The notes below the pieces were generated by a model. It was not told the origin of the DNA, did not search any database, and saw only the letters and a program-made list of their open reading frames with translations. Of a DNA stretch of 64,000 nucleotides, positions 1-7,588 are shown piece after piece (within the stretch, counting starts at the first letter, position 1; every line of letters starts with the position of its first letter). The translations under genes and the position numbers were made by a program. Source of the stretch: Algoriphagus aquaeductus (GTDB lineage: Bacteria > Bacteroidota > Bacteroidia > Cytophagales > Cyclobacteriaceae); NCBI RefSeq assembly GCF_003253485.1, contig NZ_QKTX01000005.1, forward strand, positions 62,001-126,000, read 5' to 3'.

Positions 1-82
1 AAATTGCAATGGTGGAGGTAGAAAAATAGCCCCACAACATTTTTGGAATGTATAAGTGACTGACAAGCCTTATATTTCCAAC

Positions 83-1186
83 ATGAAGCAATTACGGATT
101 TTCATAATTCTTGGAGTCATATCAGTCCTTTCTGCGTGCAATTCCTCCTCAGGTCCACAGTCTGGCCCTGCACCTATTCACGAGGAATCAAAAGTAGTTT
201 TTGCAGATCCGGAGCCTCCCCTCAAAGAAGAAGGAATGGTTTGGATTCCTGGCGGGGAGTTTATCATGGGAAGCAACGAGGCGGATGCTTACGATGCTGA
301 AAAGCCCGCGGTAAATGTTGCCGTCCGTGGGTTTTGGATGGATGAAACAGAGGTCACCAATGCCCAATTCGAAGAATTTGTAAAAGCCACCGGATACCTT
401 ACCGTGGCCGAAAGGCCGATAGATTGGGAAGAGCTGAAAAAACAACTTCCTCCCGGCACTCCCAAACTGGATGATTCCGCCCTGTTGCCGGGCTCCTTGG
501 TTTTCTCCCCTCCTGCTAGACCCGTGCCTTTGACGGACATTTCCCAATGGTGGATTTGGACCATAGGGGCAGATTGGAGGCATCCCGAAGGACCTCAGAG
601 CAACCTCAAAGGCAAAGAAGACCATCCCGTCGTTCACATTGCCTTTGAAGATGCCGAAGCTTATGCCAAATGGGCAGGAAAAAGGCTTCCCAGTGAATTT
701 GAATGGGAATTTGCCGCAAGAGGTGGTGTCAACGGGAAACGATTTGCATGGGGGGATGAACTGACCCCGGAAGGCAAATACCTTGCGAATACTTTTCAGG
801 GAAATTTCCCAAACCGCAATGAGGGAGGAGACGGATTTATCGGTACTTCTCCTGCCAAGGCATTTCCCGCCAATTCCTTTGGCCTATATGATATGATCGG
901 AAATGTCTGGGAATTGACCTCTGACTGGTACGACGCCCTTAAATTAGCGAGACTCGCAGGCTATGCACCCAAGCTTGACGCCGGAATGAACCCCTGCTAC
1001 AATCCCAATAATCCCTATGCCATGGAGCGGGTGATCAAAGGAGGATCTTTTCTTTGTGCTCCCAATTATTGTGTCAACTATCGACCTTCTGCCCGACAGG
1101 GACATGCTTTCGACTCCGGGACTTCCAATGTTGGGTTTCGATTGGTCAAAGATCCGGTGGACAAAAAACTGGGCTTAAACCAATAG
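83..1186 (+). CDS. Exported formylglycine-generating-enzyme (SUMF1/FGE) family lipoprotein
   Basis: This 367-aa protein has an N-terminal lipoprotein signal ending in a VLSAC lipobox (Cys about residue 19), so it is predicted to be membrane-anchored outside the cytoplasm. An in-frame GTG at 56 would add nine residues ahead of the signal; ATG 83 fits the signal better. The rest is one FGE-sulfatase domain: MVWIPGGEFIMG start, DETEVTNAQFEEFV, RLPSEFEWEFAARGG, NVWELTSDW and a GFRLV end. Near the C-terminus, GGSFLCAPNYCVNYRPSAR carries two Cys (325 and 330) at the spacing of the copper-binding catalytic pair of true FGE, which converts a sulfatase Cys to formylglycine. Many bacterial relatives are non-enzymatic or have other roles. 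No sulfatase gene lies nearby. The lipase gene follows after 34 bp. The family is certain; catalysis is inferred. Confidence 0.9.
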   Translation: MKQLRIFIILGVISVLSACNSSSGPQSGPAPIHEESKVVFADPEPPLKEEGMVWIPGGEFIMGSNEADAYDAEKPAVNVAVRGFWMDETEVTNAQFEEFVKATGYLTVAERPIDWEELKKQLPPGTPKLDDSALLPGSLVFSPPARPVPLTDISQWWIWTIGADWRHPEGPQSNLKGKEDHPVVHIAFEDAEAYAKWAGKRLPSEFEWEFAARGGVNGKRFAWGDELTPEGKYLANTFQGNFPNRNEGGDGFIGTSPAKAFPANSFGLYDMIGNVWELTSDWYDALKLARLAGYAPKLDAGMNPCYNPNNPYAMERVIKGGSFLCAPNYCVNYRPSARQGHAFDSGTSNVGFRLVKDPVDKKLGLNQ

Positions 1187-1220
1187 GCCAGAAAACTGTT
1201 TTTTAGAAAATTTTAATCCT

Positions 1221-2321
1221 ATGGTCAAACGATCACTAGTTGCTTTTTGCTTGCTTTTCGCTACGGTAAACCAGGCTTTCGCCCAACTTCAACCCGGATT
1301 TTCCCCCGAAGAATATCGGGATTTTTTGGGAATTACCGCCGGAAGTGTGAAAGACACCTCTTTTACCAAAGGGATCCCACAAAACCCTAAATTCTCTTTG
1401 ATCTACGAGTCTCCACTCGTAGGCCTTGAAAACAAATGGTATCTGTGGATCGAAGAAGGAAAAAAGACGGCTTGGCTGACCATCAGAGGAACAGCAAATA
1501 ATCCAACTTCCTGGCTCGCCAACTTCTATGCCGCGATGATTCCTGCCAAAGGAAGCCTTCAAATCAGAGATGATTACCAATTCCAATATCAATTTGCTGA
1601 GCATCCCAAGGCTGCCGTACATGTGGGGTGGACCTTATCCACGGGAGCCTTGGCGGAAACCTTGGTTCCAAAAATGGATTCTTTATATCAGGCAGGGTAT
1701 CGGGATTTTATGGTTTCGGGCCATAGTCAAGGGGGTGCAATAGCTTACCTGATGACTGCACATCTTCATCAGCTTAAGAAAGAGGGACGCTGGACTGAAG
1801 CCATTCGGATCAAAACCTACGCAAGTGCAGCCCCAAAGCCGGGCAACCTGTTTTTTGCCTACCATTATGAATTTATCACCCAAGGCGGCTGGGCCTTTAA
1901 TGTGGTCAATGCCTCCGATTGGGTTCCTGAAGTGCCTTTTTCCATCCAAACAGTCAATGACTTCAATCCAGTAAACCCTTTCACCGATGCATCGGAGTTT
2001 ATCAAAAAACAAAAGTTTCCTCAAAAACTGGTTTTCAAAAAGGTCTACAATAAGCTCAACAAACCCACCCAAAAAGCCCAGAAAAACTTTGAAAAATTTT
2101 TGGGAAAATACGCAGGAAAGCAGGTTTTAAAAACTTTACCTGAATACCGATATCCCAGTTATTTTCAGAGTAATCATTTTACCCGAACGGGTAGCTTCAT
2201 CGTACTTCAGCCCACTGACTCCTATCGAAAACTTTTCCCGGATGACCAAGAGAAGGTTTTTCTTCATCATGGGCTGAGACCTTACTACCACTTGTTGAAA
2301 GAGCAGTTTGATTTGAAGTGA
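1221..2321 (+). CDS. Secreted class-3-type lipase
   Basis: The 366-aa protein starts with a Sec signal peptide (MVKRSLVAFC to about residue 21, AFA|Q). It has the alpha/beta-hydrolase features of the lipase class 3 family: LTIRGT near residue 90 and the nucleophile elbow GHSQGGA with Ser169. ASDWVPEVPF (about residue 230) and the C-terminal FLHHGLRPYYH are candidates for the acid and His of the triad. The predicted role is hydrolysis of ester lipids in the periplasm or outside the cell. It lies 34 bp after the FGE-like gene on the same strand and may be co-transcribed. Downstream it converges with a lipid-metabolism operon. Substrate is unknown. Confidence 0.85.
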   Translation: MVKRSLVAFCLLFATVNQAFAQLQPGFSPEEYRDFLGITAGSVKDTSFTKGIPQNPKFSLIYESPLVGLENKWYLWIEEGKKTAWLTIRGTANNPTSWLANFYAAMIPAKGSLQIRDDYQFQYQFAEHPKAAVHVGWTLSTGALAETLVPKMDSLYQAGYRDFMVSGHSQGGAIAYLMTAHLHQLKKEGRWTEAIRIKTYASAAPKPGNLFFAYHYEFITQGGWAFNVVNASDWVPEVPFSIQTVNDFNPVNPFTDASEFIKKQKFPQKLVFKKVYNKLNKPTQKAQKNFEKFLGKYAGKQVLKTLPEYRYPSYFQSNHFTRTGSFIVLQPTDSYRKLFPDDQEKVFLHHGLRPYYHLLKEQFDLK

Positions 2322-2342
2322 TTTGGACACCTGTGAATTAGA

Positions 2343-2372
2343 ATTTTCCCAAAGTTTAGCGCTTTGGAAAAG
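2343..2372. repeat. Palindromic element between convergent genes
   Basis: An imperfect inverted repeat (left arm ATTTTCCCAAAG, right arm CTTTGGAAAAGT) sits in the 66-bp gap between two convergent genes. It resembles the perfect palindrome at 57477-57509 and the imperfect one at 57359-57392. It could act as a bidirectional terminator or be a copy of a dispersed palindromic element. Confidence 0.5.
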
Positions 2373-2387
2373 TCTAGGAACCACTGC

Positions 2388-2948
2388 TCAAATGATACCC
2401 TTCTCAGGATGTTTGCCGGTAACGGTCCGGCCAAAGGCTTTCATTTCTTCAATCTGCCCGTCCATATCTCCATTAGGGTAGATGCAGGGACCGATTCCGG
2501 CTTCTTTCTTTTTGTAGTCCAAATAGCCAATCACCACCGGAACATTTGCTCCAAGTGCGATGTGATAAAACCCTGTCTTCCATTTTTTTACCGCACTTCG
2601 GGTTCCTTCAGGAGTCACCATCACCACCAACTCATCCCGCTCATTGAGCATCTGAACCATCGCTTCGGTGTAGGTTTGTTTTCTACCTCCAGGGATTCTT
2701 TTTCGGTCAATAGGAATCGCACCCAAGCCCGAAAGCAACCAACCCAAGGGTCCAATCATCACTTCTTTTTTGATGGTAAACCTTACCGGAATATCCATCA
2801 GGTAAAAGGCCGCACGTGCGTATAAAATATCCCAATTGGAGGTGTGTGGGATGGCAATCAATACAGCCTTTTTCAGTCCTATCGGCCAATTGTCATTCAA
2901 TTTCCAGCCCGTTATCCAGAAGATAAATCGGGAAAGTACTTTCATCAT
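2388..2948 (-). CDS. 1-acyl-sn-glycerol-3-phosphate acyltransferase family protein (PlsC-like)
   Basis: This 186-aa protein shows the PlsC acyltransferase signatures: the HX4D motif HTSNWD (His35-Asp40) and the substrate-binding block TPEGTRS near residue 114. The family transfers acyl chains to lysophosphatidate or related lysolipids at the inner membrane. It is shorter than E. coli PlsC (about 245 aa) and similar to the short acyltransferases common in Bacteroidota. Its ATG overlaps the stop of the upstream patatin gene by 4 bp (ATGA), so the two are probably translationally coupled. It may re-acylate products of the patatin enzyme, which is inference from position. It is the last gene of the MBL-patatin-PlsC unit. 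Confidence 0.85.
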   Translation of the reverse strand: MMKVLSRFIFWITGWKLNDNWPIGLKKAVLIAIPHTSNWDILYARAAFYLMDIPVRFTIKKEVMIGPLGWLLSGLGAIPIDRKRIPGGRKQTYTEAMVQMLNERDELVVMVTPEGTRSAVKKWKTGFYHIALGANVPVVIGYLDYKKKEAGIGPCIYPNGDMDGQIEEMKAFGRTVTGKHPEKGII

Positions 2949-3754
2949 ATAGTTTCGGTTTTTTCTTTTTTGGGTTTGGCAATCAAATCCTTCATGGAAG
3001 GGTTTTCCTCAAACACCTTCATCGCTTGATCATATCCTGCCTGAAAAAGGTCAGGAGCTTTTTTGATATCAAATACCCCGTATTTACCCAATCCCGGCGC
3101 TTCGATAAAGTAATCGCATTTGGACTTGCGACTGTAGACATTGAAGTTCATGGTCATGATCACTGACCGTTCGATCAGATTTTTCATATTGCGGATGTTG
3201 CTTTCCTCAGGCAGATGATTGCAATTGACTCCAATCACCACATCGCAAATGCCTTCTAGGGGTTCTACTGGCAGATTATTCAATACTCCCCCATCTACGA
3301 GGTATTTGTTTTCCAAATGGATAGGTTCAAACATCCCAGGAATACAGGAAGATGCTAAAATCGGTTTGATCAACTCACCCTCGTCGAAATAGACCACTTT
3401 TCCCTTTCGGATATCTGTAGCAGCTACGGCCAGGGGAGTTTTCAATCCTGCAAAATCATTGTGCGGAAAATAGATTTTAAAAAGGTCGGCCAGGCTTTCC
3501 ATTTTCAAAATTCCTTTCCAGGAAATCGCCGGACGCATAAAGCGGAAGTAGTTGGTCTCCACGATGATCTTCATTACCTCTTCCGGCTGATAGCCTTGGC
3601 AGTACATGGCCCCTGCAATGGCACCTGCTGAGCTTCCTGAAACTTTGGAAGGGATAATACCAAGCTCATTGAGTGCTTTCAAAACTCCTAAATGAGAGAT
3701 TCCACGAACACCTCCCCCGGAAAGCGCCAGACCGATTTTCAGTTTAGAGCTCAT
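2945..3754 (-). CDS. Patatin-like phospholipase
   Basis: A 269-aa cytoplasmic patatin-like acyl hydrolase. The three diagnostic motifs are present: the glycine-rich oxyanion hole SGGGVRG (residues 12-18), the nucleophile elbow GSSAG (Ser42) and the catalytic Asp in VDGGVLNNLP. A Ser/Asp dyad of this type cleaves acyl esters of phospholipids. I take the start at 3754 (MSSKLKIGLA) because patatin domains normally begin a few residues before the glycine loop; an earlier start at 3775 would add only MIKLSDS. The start overlaps the end of the upstream MBL gene by 11 bp, and the stop overlaps the downstream acyltransferase by 4 bp, so this is a tight operon. Confidence 0.88.
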   Translation of the reverse strand: MSSKLKIGLALSGGGVRGISHLGVLKALNELGIIPSKVSGSSAGAIAGAMYCQGYQPEEVMKIIVETNYFRFMRPAISWKGILKMESLADLFKIYFPHNDFAGLKTPLAVAATDIRKGKVVYFDEGELIKPILASSCIPGMFEPIHLENKYLVDGGVLNNLPVEPLEGICDVVIGVNCNHLPEESNIRNMKNLIERSVIMTMNFNVYSRKSKCDYFIEAPGLGKYGVFDIKKAPDLFQAGYDQAMKVFEENPSMKDLIAKPKKEKTETI

Positions 3755-4583
3755 CGAGTCGGAAAGTTTGATCAAGGCGTACCCCCTTTTCGGTCATCTT
3801 CACGGTACAGCATTCATTGACCGGGTCATGCTCCAAGAAGAGTACATAGTTCTCCCGGGCTGCTTCTTCCAGAAACGCCTGCTTTTCACTCATCGTGATC
3901 AGTGGCCGGGTATCATAGCCCATCACATAAGGCAAGGGAATATGTCCTACGGAAGGAAGCAAATCCGCCATAAAAACCACCGTGTGGCCTTTATAGGTCA
4001 TTTTTGGAAGCATCTGCTTATCGGTGTGACCATCTACAGTAATGAAGTCAAAACCGGGGAAAAGTGACTTTTTCTCCAGATCAACAAGTTTTAAAACCCC
4101 ATGATCCTGCATAGGCTGGATATTTTCTTCCAGAAAAGATGCTTTTTCTCTGGGATTAGGGACCGTCGCCCATTGCCAATGAGCTGCATTGGACCAGTAG
4201 GTAGCACGCGGAAAAGTAAGTTCATATTGACCATGGGAGCCATAGCGAATACCACCTCCGCAGTGGTCAAAGTGCAGATGCGTCAAAAACATATCAGTAA
4301 TGTCGGTGGGATGTACGCCAAGATTTCGGAGACTCTGATCCAGGGAGGCCTCTCCATGCAGGTAATAATGAGAGAAAAATTTGGCGTCTTGCTTATCTCC
4401 AATTCCATTGTCAACTAAGACTACCCGATTCCCATCTACGGCCAGCAAACATCGCATGGCCCAGGTACAGAGGTTGTTTTCATCTGCTGGATTGGTCCTG
4501 GACCACAAGGATTTAGGTACTACTCCAAACATGGCGCCTCCGTCCAGCTTGAAAAATCCGGTATTTACGGTATACAGTTCCAT
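3744..4583 (-). CDS. MBL-fold metallo-hydrolase
   Basis: The 279-aa protein belongs to the metallo-beta-lactamase superfamily. The metal-binding motif HLHFDH is at residues 102-107, followed by a later His (TVDGHTDKQM), an Asp (FMADLLPS) and a C-terminal His (LFLEHDP). This layout is typical of quorum-quenching-lactonase-like and general esterase members (MBL_Fold_AHL-like) rather than beta-lactamases. There is no signal peptide, so it is probably cytoplasmic. It is the first gene of the three-gene unit with the patatin and PlsC-like genes, which suggests an ester or lactone substrate linked to lipid turnover; that is inference. Confidence 0.83.
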   Translation of the reverse strand: MELYTVNTGFFKLDGGAMFGVVPKSLWSRTNPADENNLCTWAMRCLLAVDGNRVVLVDNGIGDKQDAKFFSHYYLHGEASLDQSLRNLGVHPTDITDMFLTHLHFDHCGGGIRYGSHGQYELTFPRATYWSNAAHWQWATVPNPREKASFLEENIQPMQDHGVLKLVDLEKKSLFPGFDFITVDGHTDKQMLPKMTYKGHTVVFMADLLPSVGHIPLPYVMGYDTRPLITMSEKQAFLEEAARENYVLFLEHDPVNECCTVKMTEKGVRLDQTFRLDEL

Positions 4584-4605
4584 TTGAGTTTATTCTTGGG
4601 TTTAA

Positions 4606-4653
4606 AAAACCAAAAGCAACCTTTCCCAGGATGGACAGATTGCTTTTTGGTTT
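4606..4653 (-). terminator. Probable intrinsic terminator of accA
   Basis: The arms AACCAAAAGCAA and TTGCTTTTTGGTT form a long hairpin between accA and the MBL gene. Read on the minus strand, the second arm runs into a T-rich stretch. It separates accA from the downstream lipid operon. Confidence 0.55.
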
Positions 4654-4705
4654 AAATAAGTTTGCGTCACCGCAATCTCAAATTTCAAATCTCTAATATT
4701 GAAGT

Positions 4706-5653
4706 TCACTCCACCACCACTCCCATCGAGCAGAATTTTTCAATCCGCTGCTCGATGCGCTTCTCAGGTTTGATTTTGTCGAGTTCTTTTAAGGCTTTCA
4801 GGATCACCTCTTTGATGGTTTTAGACATAAATTTGAGATCCTTATGCGCCCCACCCAATGGCTCAGGAATGATATCGTCAATCAAGCCATTGGATTTCAT
4901 GTCTTTGGCAGTCAGCTTCAAGGCTTCGGCTGCTTGCTCTTTGTAATCCCATGATCTCCAGAGGATGGAAGAACACGATTCCGGTGAGATTACGGAGTAC
5001 CATGTATTCTCAAGCATGAATACCTTGTCCCCTATCGCAATTCCCAAAGCACCTCCAGAAGCTCCTTCACCTATAATAATACAGATCACGGGCACTTTGA
5101 GCATAAACATTTCTTTAAGGTTTCGGGCAATAGCTTCTCCCTGACCTCTTTCCTCTGCCTCTAAACCGGGGAAAGCACCCGGAGTGTCGATCAATGTGAC
5201 GATTGGCTTACCAAATTTCTCCGCCATTTTCATCAGACGAAGTGCCTTACGATAGCCTTCAGGATTGGCCATCCCAAAATTCCGCTCTTGTCTTTGCTTG
5301 GTGTTTCGGCCTTTTTGTTGACCGATAAACATTACCGTTCGTCCGTCAATATCACCCAGCCCTCCGATCATGGCCTTATCGTCTTTTACCGTACGGTCCC
5401 CATGAAGCTCTATGAAGTCATTGGTGATTTCATAAATATAGTCAAGGGAATAAGGACGGTCCGCATGTCTGGAAAGCTGCACCCGCTGCCAGCGAGTGAG
5501 GTTGTCAAAAGTCTCTTTTTTCAAAGCCAGGATTTTTTCTTCTAAAGACTCAATATCACTGCTTAGATCAATATTTCGGCCTTTGGCCAAGTCTTTCATC
5601 TCCTGAAGTTTTTGCTCTAAATCAGCAATGGGTTTTTCAAATTCTAATACCAT
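4706..5653 (-). CDS. accA: Acetyl-CoA carboxylase carboxyltransferase subunit alpha
   Basis: A 316-aa AccA, the usual length for the family. The start ATG at 5653 gives the typical N-terminus [16 protein letters not shown]; the longer open frame to 5731 lies upstream of the promoter and is not coding. Conserved blocks include [24 protein letters not shown]-type [37 protein letters not shown] and [14 protein letters not shown]. With AccD it transfers the carboxyl group from biotin to acetyl-CoA, forming malonyl-CoA for fatty-acid synthesis. accD is not in this window, as expected in Bacteroidota where the subunits are often unlinked. A consensus promoter lies directly upstream. Confidence 0.97.
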   Translation of the reverse strand: MVLEFEKPIADLEQKLQEMKDLAKGRNIDLSSDIESLEEKILALKKETFDNLTRWQRVQLSRHADRPYSLDYIYEITNDFIELHGDRTVKDDKAMIGGLGDIDGRTVMFIGQQKGRNTKQRQERNFGMANPEGYRKALRLMKMAEKFGKPIVTLIDTPGAFPGLEAEERGQGEAIARNLKEMFMLKVPVICIIIGEGASGGALGIAIGDKVFMLENTWYSVISPESCSSILWRSWDYKEQAAEALKLTAKDMKSNGLIDDIIPEPLGGAHKDLKFMSKTIKEVILKALKELDKIKPEKRIEQRIEKFCSMGVVVE

Positions 5654-5674
5654 TTTGGTGATTTTTGGAAGAAG

Positions 5675-5704
5675 CAAAGATAAGGATAATCCCTGTTTGA
5701 CAAA
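5675..5704 (-). promoter_or_regulatory. Bacteroidota-type promoter of accA
   Basis: On the minus strand the -7 box TATCTTTG (5675-5682) matches TAnnTTTG exactly, with a -33 TTTG at 5701-5704 and an 18-bp spacer. The -7 box ends 21 nt before the accA ATG, implying a very short leader. Confidence 0.7.
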
Positions 5705-5801
5705 CCCAAAATAAGGAACATGGGGCAACATAAATCCTTAAAATTATTGAACTGAAAAAGAATCAGATAGCCAAAAAAGTAAAAAATATTAACCTACACT
5801 C

Positions 5802-5831
5802 TTGCATCAAACTATCATTTGCCTACCTTTG
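5802..5831 (+). promoter_or_regulatory. Bacteroidota-type promoter of the tRNA-Asp operon
   Basis: TTG at 5802-5804, a 19-bp spacer and TACCTTTG at 5824-5831 match the Bacteroidota housekeeping promoter exactly. Transcription should begin near 5838, about 20 nt before the first tRNA-like unit, and read through all five units to the terminator at 6284. Confidence 0.75.
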
Positions 5832-5856
5832 CACCACTTCAAAAGAGAAGGTAAAC

Positions 5857-5929
5857 GGAGTGGTAGTTCAGCTGGTTAGATGCTTGTCCCGATACATCGG
5901 GAAGGTCGCTAGTCAGAGTTCATCGTCCG
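5857..5929 (+). pseudogene. tRNA-Asp-derived degenerate unit 1
   Basis: The first 24 bases (acceptor 5' strand and D arm) are identical to the intact tRNA-Asp genes at 6022 and 6206 except that one A is missing in the D stem. The anticodon region is replaced by the hairpin TCCCGATACATCGGGA and contains no anticodon loop. The T arm and acceptor 3' strand are degraded (TCAGAGT in place of TTCGAGT). The unit is 73 nt, one shorter than the tRNA. It cannot form a normal cloverleaf. See findings. Confidence 0.7.
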
Positions 5930-5938
5930 AAAACAAAC

Positions 5939-6012
5939 GGAGTGGTAGTTCAGCTGGTTAGAATGCTTGTCCCGATACATCGGGAAGGTCGCTAGTCAGA
6001 GTTCATCGTCCG
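5939..6012 (+). pseudogene. tRNA-Asp-derived degenerate unit 2
   Basis: This 74-nt unit has exactly the length of the intact tRNA-Asp. Its 5' third is identical to the tRNA; the anticodon arm is replaced by the same TCCCGATACATCGGGA hairpin, and the 3' part is the same as unit 1. A 9-nt spacer (AAAACAAAC) follows both units 1 and 2. Confidence 0.7.
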
Positions 6013-6021
6013 AAAACAAAC

Positions 6022-6095
6022 GGAGTGGTAGTTCAGCTGGTTAGAATGCCTGCCTGTCACGCAGGAGGTCGCGGGTTCGAGTCCCGTCCATTCCG
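6022..6095 (+). tRNA. tRNA-Asp (GTC), copy 1
   Basis: A full 74-nt cloverleaf: acceptor GGAGTGG/CCATTCC (one G-T pair), D stem GTTC/GAAT, anticodon stem CCTGC/GCAGG with loop CTGTCAC (anticodon GTC at 34-36), T stem GCGGG/CCCGT with loop TTCGAGT, and discriminator G. The CCA end is not encoded. It is identical to the copy at 6206 and co-transcribed with it. Confidence 0.97.
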
Positions 6096-6122
6096 CATAA
6101 GATTAAAAAAGCTAAACCATTA

Positions 6123-6196
6123 GGAGTGGTAGTTCAGCTGGTTAGAGTGCTTGTCCCGATACATCGGGAAGGTCGCTGGTCAGTGTTCATCGTCCG
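6123..6196 (+). pseudogene. tRNA-Asp-derived degenerate unit 3
   Basis: A third 74-nt unit with the tRNA-Asp 5' third (one change, GAGT for GAAT in the D stem), the same hairpin in place of the anticodon arm, and slightly different 3' bases (GCTGGTCAGTGTTC). It lies between the two intact tRNA-Asp genes, so the order is degenerate-degenerate-tRNA-degenerate-tRNA. Confidence 0.7.
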
Positions 6197-6205
6197 AAAA
6201 CAAAT

Positions 6206-6279
6206 GGAGTGGTAGTTCAGCTGGTTAGAATGCCTGCCTGTCACGCAGGAGGTCGCGGGTTCGAGTCCCGTCCATTCCG
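6206..6279 (+). tRNA. tRNA-Asp (GTC), copy 2
   Basis: The sequence matches the first copy along all 74 nt, with anticodon GTC and an intact cloverleaf. CCA is not encoded. The operon terminator starts 5 nt after the gene. Confidence 0.97.
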
Positions 6280-6283
6280 CATT

Positions 6284-6318
6284 AAAGTCCCGAAGAAATT
6301 TGGGACTTTTTTGTTTTT
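6284..6318 (+). terminator. Intrinsic terminator of the tRNA-Asp operon
   Basis: The stem AAAGTCCC (6284-6291) / GGGACTTT (6302-6309) is followed by TTTTGTTTTT. It lies directly after the second tRNA-Asp gene. Confidence 0.85.
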
Positions 6319-6330
6319 AGGCTGCAAAGG

Positions 6331-6578
6331 ATTATTGCCACGAAGGCAGAAAGACGCTAAGTTTAAAAATTTCCGTATTCGACTGATTCAAGGTTTTCGT
6401 ATTCCTTTCTCCGAAAAAAATAATCATTACCGTTAAAGATATCTTTGATCAAAAAACCATTTGTGCATTTGCGTCTCCGTCGGCATAATTCAAAGTAGTT
6501 TTTTGTAGCCAAAGAATCTCTGCCTTTTTGCGTCGCCTTCAAAAAAACTTTTGCGCCTTAGCGTCTTAGTGGCAAAAA
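6331..6578. repeat. Intergenic stretch with two short 'gcgccttagcgtctt' repeat copies
   Basis: No gene is visible here. About 6335-6362 holds a copy in inverse orientation (TTGCCACGAAGGCAG, then AAGACGCTAAG). About 6548-6575 holds a forward copy (TTGCGCCTTAGCGTCTTAG then TGGCAA). The same core recurs in the longer repeats at 7363 and 7589. The forward copy abuts the 3' end of the isomerase gene. Confidence 0.5.
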
Positions 6579-7289
6579 TCAAACCGCCCTTTCATCCACC
6601 AACACATCCACATTGGGATGAAGCCAAAGCAGGGAAGCGGGAAACTGCGTACTTACCTCTGGTTTTAGCAAGCGTTCAAAAGCCTCTTTTTTCCCCGAAC
6701 CCGCGATAAAAATCAGGATCTTTTTGGATTGTAGGATATTCCCCACGCCCATGGTCATACCGAAAGTCGGCGGTTGATTCAGCGATTTGATCATGCCATT
6801 GTTGAGGGTGGATTCGGCCAACTCACAGACGTGAAATTCAGGTCTGAGCCTTTCTCCGGGTTCATTGAGCGCAATATGGCCATTCACCCCAATCCCCAAA
6901 ATACAGATATCCATTGGACCTTCCTGCTGAATTGCTTCTTCCATTTTCTTGCAATCCCCTTCCGGATCAGAAGTAAATGGATCAATGGTCCAATAGTGAT
7001 CCGAGGAAATCCCCATGGGCTGAACAAACTTGGTCTGCACATCGAGCTCGGAAGTAAAGGTTGACCCTTCCTCTAACCCACCCCATTCATCCAATTTGAT
7101 CACCCGGAGCTGATTGCAAAAGCTTGGATTTTTAACCTTTTCAGCCACCATTTGAGCATAAAGACCCGATGGCGATCCCCCACTTGCAACACAAAACAAC
7201 AAATTTGGCTTTCGGTCAATTTCGGTCTTCACCAATTCAAAGCCCTTTCGGCTCATGGTATCAAAGTCAGGGAAGTAATGGAAATTCAT
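6579..7289 (-). CDS. Glucosamine/galactosamine-6-phosphate isomerase (NagB family)
   Basis: A 236-aa member of the NagB/6-phosphogluconolactonase family. VASGGSPSGLYAQ forms the phosphate loop, KLDEWGGL carries the Asp equivalent to the NagB catalytic Asp72, and GIGVNGHIALNEPG carries the His/Glu pair. The GHIALNEPG form favours an amino-sugar-phosphate isomerase/deaminase over a lactonase. I take the start at 7289 (MNFHYFPDF); the open frame continues to 7523, but that part is translated from an intergenic repeat. The protein is shorter than E. coli NagB (266 aa), close to galactosamine-6-phosphate isomerases. It would release ammonia and a ketose 6-phosphate. No amino-sugar genes lie nearby. 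Confidence 0.82.
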   Translation of the reverse strand: MNFHYFPDFDTMSRKGFELVKTEIDRKPNLLFCVASGGSPSGLYAQMVAEKVKNPSFCNQLRVIKLDEWGGLEEGSTFTSELDVQTKFVQPMGISSDHYWTIDPFTSDPEGDCKKMEEAIQQEGPMDICILGIGVNGHIALNEPGERLRPEFHVCELAESTLNNGMIKSLNQPPTFGMTMGVGNILQSKKILIFIAGSGKKEAFERLLKPEVSTQFPASLLWLHPNVDVLVDERAV

Positions 7290-7362
7290 GTTGAGGCAAG
7301 TTGGAAATAGATAATCGATTTGACCATTAAATATCAGGTAAATTTTTGAGACCGTTTTTTTT

Positions 7363-7456
7363 AAACCACAGTAGACACATAGAAAACATTTCGCTGTCCT
7401 TTTCTTCTTTCTATTAACAGAATCATTTTTTTTGCGCCTTAGTGTCTTCGTGGCAA
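7363..7456. repeat. Dispersed intergenic repeat, copy A
   Basis: About 94 bp beginning AAACCACAGTAGACACATAG and ending with TTTTGCGCCTTAGTGTC then TTCGTGGCAA. It is about 90% identical to 7589-7684 in the same orientation. It lies upstream of the isomerase and reads through as false protein sequence in that frame. Confidence 0.8.
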
Positions 7457-7588
7457 ATGAACCTCTAGAAGCAAAATCTTGGTGGAAAAATTTGTCAATG
7501 GTATCCCCAGCGCTGGAAACCAAAAGCTGGTTTGGAAACGAAAGCTTGTTCCATCGCTATAGAAAAAGATTTCTCAAAAGCGGTTTCA

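Noticed and set aside
1-29. Possible C-terminal end of an upstream gene (frame ending MVEVEK-stop at 27-29).
   Set aside because: Too short to support; only eight codons lie in the window.
5857-6279. CRISPR-like array because of regularly repeated units.
   Set aside because: The units are tRNA or tRNA-derived with short fixed spacers; there are no variable spacers and no cas genes.
6209-6436. 75-codon reading frame MVVQLVRMPACHAGGRGFESRP.
   Set aside because: It is the translation of the second tRNA-Asp gene and its terminator, a known artefact.
7290-7523. N-terminal extension of the isomerase frame (with repeats KKRTAKCFLCVYCG).
   Set aside because: It translates the dispersed repeat at 7363 and intergenic sequence; the same phrase appears in the next frame from the second repeat copy.
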